Shown: one piece after another, positions 1-6,026 of the stretch | How the letters are laid out: every line of letters starts with the position of its first letter | Position numbering within the stretch: the first letter of the stretch is position 1 | From: Lachnospiraceae bacterium | Lineage (GTDB): Bacteria; Bacillota; Clostridia; Lachnospirales; Lachnospiraceae | Assembly: GCA_024691145.1 (NCBI GenBank) | Contig: JAILNW010000168.1 | Coordinates: forward strand, 1 to 6,902 | Length of the DNA stretch: 6,902 nucleotides | Direction of reading: 5' to 3' | Notes under the pieces: model-generated | Databases searched by the model: none | Seen by the model: only the letters and a program-made list of their open reading frames with translations | What the model was told of the DNA's origin: nothing | Program-made: the position numbers and the translations under genes

Positions 1-2
1 AG

Positions 3-152
3 TATACTGCTCAGGGAACAGTTAGCAATGGTGCAAGTATCATTCTTCAAACTGCAAAACAATCATCAACAGGCAAAGCTGTTACCTGTTCACCAAACAA
101 AATAACCAAAGTTATACATTGTGGAGGTTGGATACTCGCAAAGGAAAAATAA
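3..152 (+). CDS. 3' end of an unidentified ORF, possibly of an IS605-superfamily (IscB-like) gene
   Basis: Plus-strand frame 3 is open from the window edge and ends at a TAA at 150-152, giving the last 49 residues of a protein whose start lies outside the window. The piece reads like a real beta-rich C-terminus, with segments such as NGASIILQT and the end VIHCGGWILAKEK, and it has two cysteines. No frame on the minus strand stays open here. I do not recognise it securely. It lacks the zinc-ribbon cysteines expected at the end of a TnpB. The G-rich beta strands followed by a K-V-I-x-x-GGW ending loosely recall the C-terminal domain of IscB/RRXRR proteins. A transposon-end-like hairpin 46 bases downstream on the same strand supports a mobile-element origin. 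It runs convergently with clpX. The reading frame is moderately supported; the family is only a guess. Confidence 0.42.
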   Translation, partial: YTAQGTVSNGASIILQTAKQSSTGKAVTCSPNKITKVIHCGGWILAKEK

Positions 153-198
153 CTTTCAATTCACAATATTAAAGAACAATTACTTTACAAGAAAGGGA

Positions 199-254
199 GC
201 CAATTCATCTCCTGCTTAAAATCTATTGATTTTTGAAGCCGGGGTATTCTTGGC
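199..254 (+). mobile_element. IS200/IS605-like right-end hairpin (imperfect palindrome)
   Basis: A 56-base nested hairpin has these paired arms: GCCAA 199-203 with TTGGC 250-254, CTCC 209-212 with GGGG 241-244 (one G-T wobble), GCTT 214-217 with AAGC 236-239, and AAAATC 218-223 with GATTTT 228-233. The loop is TATT. The unpaired flanks TTCAT on the left and TATTC on the right, inside a GCCAA/TTGGC base, match the layout I recall for the subterminal hairpin at right ends of IS200/IS605-superfamily elements carrying tnpB- or iscB-type genes. Single-strand hairpins of this kind are what Y1 (TnpA) transposases recognise. It has no long T-run on either side, so it is a poor intrinsic terminator. 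No left end or transposase is visible, so a complete element would have to extend beyond the left edge. Confidence 0.5.
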
Positions 255-263
255 AAAGATGAT

Positions 264-295
264 AAAAAAGACCATTGTTTTTACACAATGGTCTT
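264..295 (-). terminator. Intrinsic terminator of clpX
   Basis: A perfect 11-bp stem (268-278 with 285-295) closes a 6-base loop. On the minus strand it is followed directly by a T-run (complement of A264-A269). It begins 9 bases after the clpX stop codon. On the plus strand the bases after the hairpin are not T-rich, so it mainly serves the minus-strand gene. Confidence 0.9.
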
Positions 296-304
296 ATCTA
301 TTTG

Positions 305-1819
305 TTAATTCGTTGCCTGAATTCCAGGTAAAGCTTTATCCACAAGCTTCTCAGTTTCTCTCATTTTAATAACAGGAATACCCTTTCCTTCAATATAATC
401 TCTTGTAATTATTACGGTTCCAATATTATCGTCCTTAGGAATCTCATACATAATATCAAGCATATATTCTTCAAGTATGGCTCTTAAAGCACGTGCTCCG
501 GTATTCTTCTCCAATGCCTTCTCAGCAATAGCCTCAAGGGCACTGTCATCAAACTCCAACTTAACTTCGTCCATTGAAAGAAGCTTCTCATACTGCTTAA
601 GAATAGCATTCTTAGGCTCTCTAAGAACCTTAATAAGCATTTCCTTTGTAAGTCCCTTTAAAGCAAATAATATAGGAAGTCTTCCTAAAAACTCAGGTAT
701 CATACCAAAGTCCCTGACATCATCAACAGTAACCTTTGTTAAAATATCAGGATCATTATCATACTTATCCTTAAGATCTGCACTAAATCCTATAGATGCC
801 TTCTTATTAAGTCTTTCCTTTATAATTCTTTCAAGATCAGGAAAAGCACCGCCACAGATAAACAATATATTCTTTGTATTAACAGTTGCAAGAGGAACCA
901 TGGCATTCTTATTAGTTGCTCCAACAGGAACCTCAACTTCACTACCTTCAAGCAACTTAAGCATTCCCTGCTGAACAGATTCTCCACTTACATCTCTGTT
1001 ATTAATATTCTTCTTCTTAGCAATCTTATCAATCTCATCAATAAATATAATGCCTCTCTCCGCCTTCTCTACATCATTATCAGCTGCAGCTAAAAGCTTT
1101 GAAACAACACTTTCTATATCATCTCCGATATAACCTGCTTCTGTAAGGGATGTGGCATCAGTTATTGCTAAAGGAACATTAAGAAGCTTTGCAAGAGTCT
1201 TAACGATATATGTCTTTCCACAGCCAGTAGGTCCAATCATAAGCATATTGGACTTTTCAATCTCCACATCATCATTATTAAGGCTTGCTGCAACTCTCTT
1301 ATAATGATTATAAACAGCAACAGATATAACCTTTTTAGCATGTTCCTGTCCTATTACATACTCATCTAACTTTTCCTTAATAACATGAGGTGCAGGAATA
1401 TTCTTTATATCAAATATCTCTTCAGGACTCTCCTCTTTCTTCTTCTCCTTAGGCTTCGACTTTTTAACCTTTTGTTTTTTAGAAATGGAATCCTGAAAAT
1501 CACTAAAGCTCATTATATTAAAGCCTAAAAGATTGTTAAATGGATTATCAGAATCATTCTTATCCTTATTGTTAGAGGAATTATTAAATGCACCTCTAAA
1601 ATCCATCATGCTGTCCATGGTTTTCTGCATACAGTCACTGCAGATGCACATATTAGGCATATGAAACATCTTACCAGCCTTGCTTTCTGTTCTCTTGCAA
1701 ATCATACAGAACTCTTCATAATCATCCTTTTTATCTTCATTATCTTCATTATCTTCATTGTCTATATCTATGCTATCTTCATCTATAATCTCATCATTAA
1801 TATCCTTATCGTCTATCAT
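305..1819 (-). CDS. clpX: ClpX-type AAA+ unfoldase, divergent paralogue with acidic N-terminal extension
   Basis: This is an ATP-dependent unfoldase of the ClpX family, expected to form a cytosolic hexamer that feeds substrates to ClpP. In the 504-residue form used here: a very acidic stretch (about 1-37), a zinc-binding domain with Cys38/Cys41/Cys60/Cys63, a low-complexity Asn/Asp then Lys-rich linker (about 80-130), and the AAA+ core. The core shows Walker A GPTGCGKT (196-203), pore loop GYIG (229-232), Walker B IIFIDEID (257-264), the ClpP-docking IGF tripeptide (343-345), the arginine-finger box GRLP (379-382) and sensor-2 GARALR (441-446). Typical ClpX is about 420 residues; the excess is in the N-terminus and linker. 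The RKH pore-entrance motif is absent, replaced by the NKNAMVPLA region (303-311), and Walker A has Cys instead of the usual Ser. No clpP, tig or lon is adjacent, so I infer a second, specialised ClpX. The ATG at 1817-1819 is chosen because GGAGG sits 5 bases upstream; an in-frame ATG at 1829-1831 would add four residues but has no good ribosome site. Confidence 0.9.
   Translation of the reverse strand: MIDDKDINDEIIDEDSIDIDNEDNEDNEDKKDDYEEFCMICKRTESKAGKMFHMPNMCICSDCMQKTMDSMMDFRGAFNNSSNNKDKNDSDNPFNNLLGFNIMSFSDFQDSISKKQKVKKSKPKEKKKEESPEEIFDIKNIPAPHVIKEKLDEYVIGQEHAKKVISVAVYNHYKRVAASLNNDDVEIEKSNMLMIGPTGCGKTYIVKTLAKLLNVPLAITDATSLTEAGYIGDDIESVVSKLLAAADNDVEKAERGIIFIDEIDKIAKKKNINNRDVSGESVQQGMLKLLEGSEVEVPVGATNKNAMVPLATVNTKNILFICGGAFPDLERIIKERLNKKASIGFSADLKDKYDNDPDILTKVTVDDVRDFGMIPEFLGRLPILFALKGLTKEMLIKVLREPKNAILKQYEKLLSMDEVKLEFDDSALEAIAEKALEKNTGARALRAILEEYMLDIMYEIPKDDNIGTVIITRDYIEGKGIPVIKMRETEKLVDKALPGIQATN
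1731..1757. repeat. Three perfect 9-bp tandem repeats inside clpX
   Basis: Three exact copies of TTATCTTCA on the plus strand encode Asn-Glu-Asp three times in the acidic N-terminus of the ClpX-like protein. A degenerate fourth copy (TTGTCTATA) follows. Slippage here would change the length of the acidic tract in steps of three residues without a frameshift. Confidence 0.8.
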
Positions 1820-1824
1820 ATAGT

Positions 1825-1829
1825 CCTCC
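1825..1829 (-). promoter_or_regulatory. Ribosome binding site that sets the clpX start
   Basis: GGAGG on the minus strand, 5 bases before the ATG at 1817-1819. It overlaps the first codons of the alternative upstream ATG at 1829-1831, which itself has only an AAGCTTTGA leader. The downstream ATG is therefore the better supported start. Confidence 0.75.
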
Positions 1830-1855
1830 ATTCAAAGCTTAATCTTTTAATAAGT

Positions 1856-1884
1856 ATGATACCACATAATTAATAAAATTACAA
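1856..1884 (-). promoter_or_regulatory. Probable sigma-A promoter of clpX
   Basis: Minus strand: -35 box TTGTAA (1879-1884), a 17-base spacer, and -10 box TATCAT (1856-1861) preceded by TGG, an extended -10 motif. Transcription would start near 1849, giving a leader of about 30 bases before the chosen ATG. The -35 box touches the last base of the upstream htrA terminator stem. No CIRCE or CtsR-type operator is visible next to it. Confidence 0.65.
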
Positions 1885-1913
1885 TATAGCTGCCCAAATT
1901 TGAGCAGCTATAT
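1871..1913 (-). terminator. Terminator after htrA
   Basis: A perfect 10-bp stem (1884-1893 with 1904-1913), ATATAGCTGC/GCAGCTATAT, begins 3 bases after the htrA stop. Its internal CAAATTTG is itself self-complementary, so almost the whole 30 bases form one palindrome with a single mismatch (C1894/A1903). On the minus strand it is followed by a T-rich but interrupted tail (TTGTAATTTT), so termination may be incomplete. Confidence 0.65.
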
Positions 1914-1916
1914 ATA

Positions 1917-3182
1917 TTAATCAAAATCAAAATTATTCTTATTATCTTCAGGCTTTTCTTCCTTCTCAGGCTCTTTATTATCTTCGTTATCAGTTGTAAA
2001 TCTTTCTGTTAACTCAACCTCTATCTTCTTTTCTTTATACTTTCCGTCATATGCTCTCTTTAATGTTATTGTAACTGTGCTTCCTTTCTTGATACTTGAA
2101 ACCTCTGAAGCAAGCTGAGATATACTTGTTACTTTCTTACCATTAATCTTAGTAATTATATCACCTTTCTTAATACCAGCTTTTTCTGCTCCGCCACCTT
2201 CAAGAACTTCAGAAACATATACACCTGCCGGATATCCTAACATCTCAGACTGTTCATCTGAAATATCAGTACCAGTAATTCCTAAAAATCCTTTATCACT
2301 GTCAGCAAGAAGTTCCTTAAGACTAAGATCATCTATTATATCTCTTACGCTTGTGATAGGAATTGCATATCCCATGCCTTCAACCTCTTCTGAGGCAAGT
2401 TTTGCTGAATTAATACCAATTACTTCGCCCTTAAGATTAACAAGTGCTCCACCACTGTTACCAGGATTGATGGCTGCGTCTGTCTGTAATACCTCAAGTT
2501 TTGTTATTCCTCCTGTTGAATTATCAACTTCTATCTCTCTTTCCTTAGCGCTTACATAACCAAATGTAACGGACTGTCCATATCCAAGGGCATTACCAAT
2601 TGCAACAACTGCATCACCAACTCTTAATTCATCAGAATCTCCAAGGGAAGCAATCTTAATACTGTCTAATGTTGACTGTTCCATATCTGACTTATTAACA
2701 AGTATAACTGCAAGGTCATTATCCGGTTCTGTTCCCTTTACAGTTGCAGCACATGATTTATCATCACAGAACTGTACTTCCAAAGTATCAGCACCTTCAA
2801 CCACGTGATTATTAGTAACAATTAAAAGTTCGTTATCATTCTCACCAATAATTATGCCAGAACCGCTTCCAGATACTTCATTGCTATATAATTGTCCAAA
2901 GAAATATCCCTGTTGTACAGAAGTTTCTGTAATAGATACAACTGAAGGCATAACCAATTCAGCAACCTCTGAAACATCATTTATCTCACTTATATTACCT
3001 TCTGTAACCTTTGTACTTGATATTGTATAAGATGAAGAATTATTAAATAAACTTGAACCACTATCATTATTATTATTCTTCTTTAATCTTCCTATTCCAT
3101 ATCCTGCTAAGCCTATAGTACCTGCAACAGCCACCACTGATAATCCTATTATTATCGCATTCTTTTTATTCTTTAAATCCAT
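1917..3182 (-). CDS. htrA: HtrA/DegP-like membrane-anchored serine protease with PDZ domain
   Basis: This is a trypsin-fold protease of the HtrA (DegP/DegS, MEROPS S1C) family that degrades misfolded proteins outside the membrane. In its 421 residues: a short basic N-terminus, one membrane segment (about 9-31) acting as an uncleaved anchor, a low-complexity Asn/Ser linker (about 36-56), the protease domain (about 70-285), one PDZ domain (about 296-392) and a highly charged Glu/Asp/Lys tail (396-421). The catalytic triad is His126 (NNHVVEG), Asp156 (DNDLAVI) and Ser243 (GNSGGAL), with the oxyanion glycine just before the serine. Cys139 and Cys144 lie close together in the protease domain. The start is supported by GAGGAGG 7 bases upstream. 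It sits 104 bases after the FAD dehydrogenase gene and ends at its own hairpin terminator. The family is clear; the exact paralogue (HtrA, HtrB or YyxA type) cannot be told. Confidence 0.95.
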   Translation of the reverse strand: MDLKNKKNAIIIGLSVVAVAGTIGLAGYGIGRLKKNNNNDSGSSLFNNSSSYTISSTKVTEGNISEINDVSEVAELVMPSVVSITETSVQQGYFFGQLYSNEVSGSGSGIIIGENDNELLIVTNNHVVEGADTLEVQFCDDKSCAATVKGTEPDNDLAVILVNKSDMEQSTLDSIKIASLGDSDELRVGDAVVAIGNALGYGQSVTFGYVSAKEREIEVDNSTGGITKLEVLQTDAAINPGNSGGALVNLKGEVIGINSAKLASEEVEGMGYAIPITSVRDIIDDLSLKELLADSDKGFLGITGTDISDEQSEMLGYPAGVYVSEVLEGGGAEKAGIKKGDIITKINGKKVTSISQLASEVSSIKKGSTVTITLKRAYDGKYKEKKIEVELTERFTTDNEDNKEPEKEEKPEDNKNNFDFD

Positions 3183-3189
3183 AATGATT

Positions 3190-3196
3190 CCTCCTC
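3190..3196 (-). promoter_or_regulatory. Strong ribosome binding site of htrA
   Basis: GAGGAGG on the minus strand, 7 bases before the htrA ATG at 3180-3182. It is among the strongest Shine-Dalgarno sites in the window and fixes the start. Confidence 0.85.
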
Positions 3197-3286
3197 ACAT
3201 TTTGCTGTTTCATTTATAAGTTTATGATAACAACAAAGTGTGAATTAGTTGTGTTTTAAATAAGTCTTTTTTATGTTCAAAATATG

Positions 3287-4690
3287 TTATTTCTTACACA
3301 ATTCTCTTCCCATAAGAACACCCATAACTGAAGCCATCATAAGTCCTCTGGTCCATCCACTAGAATCACCTAGGCAGTGAAGTCCCTTTATATTTGTATT
3401 AAAATGTTCATCCATATTTACCTTATTGCTATAGAACTTAATCTCTGGTGCATAAAGCAAAGTCTCGGTACTTGCAAAGCCAGGAACGACAGTATCTACA
3501 GCCTTTATAAAACTAATAATATTAACCATTGTTCTATATGGCATGGCAGAAGTTATATCTCCTGCAATGGCATCCGGCATACTAGGTTTAACATTAGTCT
3601 GGGCAAGTTCCTTAGGCCATGTTCTCTTACCCTCAAGAATATCTCCAAATCTTTGAACAAGTATATGCCCGTTACCCAGCATATTTACAAGCTGTCCTAC
3701 CTTCTTTGCATAATCAATAGGCTGGTTAAATGGATAACTAAAGTTATGAGAACACAAAATCGCAAGATTAGTATTATCAGACTTTAGTTTCTTATATGAA
3801 TGTCCATTAACAATAGCAAGATTATCATCATAATTCTCCTGGCTTACAAAACCCCCTGGATTCTGACAAAATGTTCTTACTTTATTCTTAAATGGAAGTG
3901 GATAGCCAATAAGCTTAGACTCATAAAGAACATTATTAACATCTTCCATAATTTCATTTCTTACTTCAACTCTTACTCCAATATCAACTGTACCAGCCTT
4001 ATGTTCTACATTGTACTTTATACATATATCATTAAGCCAGTCAGCACCCTTTCTTCCTGTTGCAATAACAATCTCCTTGCCATAATAAGTAACAGTTTCG
4101 TCCTGCTTTGAAGAATCAGCAATAATAACACCTTTACAGGTATCATCAGAAATCACAATATCCTTGCAAATCTTTCCGAAAAGAATCTCTATATTATTAT
4201 CAAGCAAATACTTTTGAATCTTGCTATATAAAATCTGAGCCTGCTCTGTTCCAAGATGTCTTATAGGACAATCCACAAGTTTTAAGCCAGACTTTATGGC
4301 ATTCCTTCTGATTTCCTTTATCTTTTCATCAGCATTGATACCTTCAACCTTGGAATCCGCACCAAACTCAAGATATATCTTATCTGTATAATTAATCATT
4401 TCCTGAGCAAATGCTTCACCAATTAATGCTGGCAAATCTCCTCCAACTTCATTAGATAATGATAGTTTACCATCAGAAAAAGCTCCTGCTCCTGAAAAAC
4501 CAGTAGTTATATTACAATATGGTTTGCAGTTAATACACTCTTTTGTAACACTCTTAGGACACTTTCTATTCTCAATTGCCTTTCCTTTTTCAATCATGAG
4601 AATCTTCTTAGGTGACTTATTACGAATCATCTCAAGAGCGGTAAATATTCCTGCAGGTCCTGCTCCTACTATTATTACATCATACTCCAT
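3287..4690 (-). CDS. Uncharacterised FAD-dependent dehydrogenase (COG2509-like) with four-cysteine cluster
   Basis: This is a cytosolic flavoprotein of the NAD(P)/FAD-dependent oxidoreductase superfamily; its substrate is unknown. In the 467-residue form: an N-terminal Rossmann fold (MEYDVIIVGAGPAG, dinucleotide motif 9-14) with the ribose-binding acid at the end of strand 2 (MIEKG, about 32-36). A cysteine-rich insert follows with Cys44, Cys52, Cys55 and Cys59, ending at the GFSGAGAFSDGKL segment. Then come a second flavin-fold motif, IATGRKGADWL (209-219), and a C-terminal GDSSGWTRGLMMAS segment (441-454) typical of FAD contacts in this superfamily. The cysteine spacing (x7, x2, x3) could bind an Fe-S cluster or zinc; this is inference. 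The ATG at 4688-4690 is preferred because GGGAGG lies 8 bases upstream; the ATG at 4694-4696 is only 2 bases from it. It begins 23 bases after cdaR, so it is probably in the cdaA-cdaR operon, in the position usually held by glmM. Confidence 0.85.
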   Translation of the reverse strand: MEYDVIIVGAGPAGIFTALEMIRNKSPKKILMIEKGKAIENRKCPKSVTKECINCKPYCNITTGFSGAGAFSDGKLSLSNEVGGDLPALIGEAFAQEMINYTDKIYLEFGADSKVEGINADEKIKEIRRNAIKSGLKLVDCPIRHLGTEQAQILYSKIQKYLLDNNIEILFGKICKDIVISDDTCKGVIIADSSKQDETVTYYGKEIVIATGRKGADWLNDICIKYNVEHKAGTVDIGVRVEVRNEIMEDVNNVLYESKLIGYPLPFKNKVRTFCQNPGGFVSQENYDDNLAIVNGHSYKKLKSDNTNLAILCSHNFSYPFNQPIDYAKKVGQLVNMLGNGHILVQRFGDILEGKRTWPKELAQTNVKPSMPDAIAGDITSAMPYRTMVNIISFIKAVDTVVPGFASTETLLYAPEIKFYSNKVNMDEHFNTNIKGLHCLGDSSGWTRGLMMASVMGVLMGRELCKK

Positions 4691-4698
4691 AAGCATAT

Positions 4699-4704
4699 CC
4701 TCCC
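4699..4704 (-). promoter_or_regulatory. Ribosome binding site that sets the FAD dehydrogenase start
   Basis: GGGAGG on the minus strand, within the 23-base gap after cdaR. It is 8 bases before the ATG at 4688-4690 and only 2 bases before the in-frame ATG at 4694-4696, which favours the downstream start (protein beginning MEYDV). Confidence 0.75.
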
Positions 4705-4713
4705 TGACGCTTA

Positions 4714-6006
4714 TTACTGTGCTTGCTGTGTATCGTTATTATTCTGTAAATTCTGTAAATTATCCATAACAACCTGATTCTTATCCTGTAACTGTATCTC
4801 TATAGATGGGTAATTAACGATATTCACACCATCAACATCCTCAAACATTACCTTTATACTTTGCATACCAAGTGTAACATTAGCAAGATCCACATGTGGT
4901 GCAAGATCTTCTATAGTAATATTATCGATTACATCATCTTCACCCTTAATGTTAACCACGAGTACTTTCTCAGTATCATAGTTCATAATAACATCAGTTG
5001 GCGGATTAAGGAACTTAAGACTTTCAGCCTTAAACTGAATTCGTCTTGTTGATAACTCTTCAATAACAGCTGTAATCTTAGTTGTCTTCTCACCTGAAAC
5101 AATCTTTATATTATCAGACAAATAATCAGTAATATCATATTCATTTGCAATTGTTCCCTGGGCACCTTCAACATCAAATTCAATTATAATATTGCCCTGG
5201 GCACTTACATCCTCTTCGCTTCCTGCAATACTTACACTATCAACAGTTGTCTGATAACCTTTATAAATATAATTAGGATCCACATCACCTATAATAGAAG
5301 GCTTAATGCTTATCTTCTTGCCTATAAGCGGAGTAATTGTAACTTCAACATAATCTCTGCTTAGTTCCAGCCTCTTAGAAGTTATCTGCTTTCCACTTTC
5401 ATTATATGCATGAATAGGATATTTTTTCTTAGTAACTTCATTAATATCAGATATATCAATATCAACACGTACCTTTTCAATAGTATCAATTATAGCCTGT
5501 GGTCCGCTGGCTTTTATCTTATTAACATTCATCTTAATCTCATCCTGGCTGATATAATAATTATTCATAGCAGAACCAATAAGATTAAGGTTAATCTCGT
5601 AACTATTGGTAATCTCATTATCAAGTTTAACATTAATTGTTGAATTCTTACCAGAAACTATATCAGGCTCATATTCAACACTTTTTATTAATTTTACAGA
5701 CACCGGAACAGCGTTAGTAATAGAAATCTGACTCATATCTGCAGTGGCTTCAAAGTCAGTGGCCTTAAGTTTGTCAACCACCGATTTCTTGCCTTTAACC
5801 ACAACAGTTACAGTGTTATCAGAAGTAATCTCATAACACTGTCCAAGTTCCTTAATAACGTCATCATTAACCATGCTGACCGGTATATCTTTAATTGTCT
5901 TAGTCTTAACAGGATCTGTAACATTAATAATTATAAGCCAAACAACTATGGCTATAACGATTGATAAAACTCTCAATCCAAAATCTTCCGTCATAATTTT
6001 CTTCAT
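4714..6006 (-). CDS. cdaR: YbbR-domain protein, CdaA regulator CdaR
   Basis: This is a membrane-anchored extracytoplasmic protein of the YbbR family. In Firmicutes the gene after cdaA encodes CdaR, which binds CdaA and adjusts c-di-AMP synthesis. The 430 residues show a short cytosolic N-terminus (MKKIMTEDFG), one membrane helix (about 11-29), then four consecutive YbbR-type beta repeats (about 34-127, 132-225, 228-315 and 319-406). Each carries the pattern of a strand pair, a VxGxxxxV/I-D-x-I/L type turn (VKGKKSVVDKL, ASGPQAIIDTI, IAGSEEDV, IKGEDDVIDNI) and a VDxS/L strand. A Gln/Asn-rich tail (about 407-430) ends the protein. Start: AAAGGA about 9 bases upstream of the ATG at 6004-6006. The gene begins 20 bases after cdaA, which points to co-transcription. 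Family and role are well supported by repeats plus context. Confidence 0.9.
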   Translation of the reverse strand: MKKIMTEDFGLRVLSIVIAIVVWLIIINVTDPVKTKTIKDIPVSMVNDDVIKELGQCYEITSDNTVTVVVKGKKSVVDKLKATDFEATADMSQISITNAVPVSVKLIKSVEYEPDIVSGKNSTINVKLDNEITNSYEINLNLIGSAMNNYYISQDEIKMNVNKIKASGPQAIIDTIEKVRVDIDISDINEVTKKKYPIHAYNESGKQITSKRLELSRDYVEVTITPLIGKKISIKPSIIGDVDPNYIYKGYQTTVDSVSIAGSEEDVSAQGNIIIEFDVEGAQGTIANEYDITDYLSDNIKIVSGEKTTKITAVIEELSTRRIQFKAESLKFLNPPTDVIMNYDTEKVLVVNIKGEDDVIDNITIEDLAPHVDLANVTLGMQSIKVMFEDVDGVNIVNYPSIEIQLQDKNQVVMDNLQNLQNNNDTQQAQ

Positions 6007-6015
6007 AAAAAACAG

Positions 6016-6021
6016 TCCTTT
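6016..6021 (-). promoter_or_regulatory. Ribosome binding site of cdaR
   Basis: AAAGGA on the minus strand in the 20-base gap between cdaA and cdaR, about 9 bases before the ATG at 6004-6006. It is weaker than the sites of the downstream genes. Confidence 0.6.
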
Positions 6022-6026
6022 TTTAA

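Noticed and set aside
1..105. Plus-strand frame 1 open stretch at the left edge
   Set aside because: It ends at a TAA near 105, and its composition (Gln/His/Leu-rich) looks less protein-like than frame 3, which stays open to 152.
199..254. c-di-AMP (ydaO-type) or other riboswitch
   Set aside because: The conserved ydaO core is not present, the element lies on the strand opposite to clpX and downstream of it, and no plus-strand gene follows it in the window.
199..254. Intrinsic terminator of the left-edge plus-strand ORF
   Set aside because: The palindrome has no T-run after its right arm on the plus strand (AAAGATGA follows), and its stem is interrupted by internal bulges, which fits a transposon-end hairpin better.
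477..974. Plus-strand open frame of 165 codons inside clpX
   Set aside because: It lies entirely antisense to a gene with clear ClpX motifs, has Ser/Leu-rich composition typical of a shadow frame and shows no domain.
3197..3286. Promoter for htrA in the 104-base gap
   Set aside because: A TATAAA box is present on the minus strand, but no -35-like hexamer lies 16-18 bases from it; TTGTTG is only 12 bases away. There is also no convincing hairpin terminator after the dehydrogenase, so read-through is equally possible.
3377..4111. Two plus-strand open frames antisense to the FAD dehydrogenase
   Set aside because: They oppose a well supported flavoprotein gene, have no recognisable motif and show codon use typical of an AT-rich complement strand.
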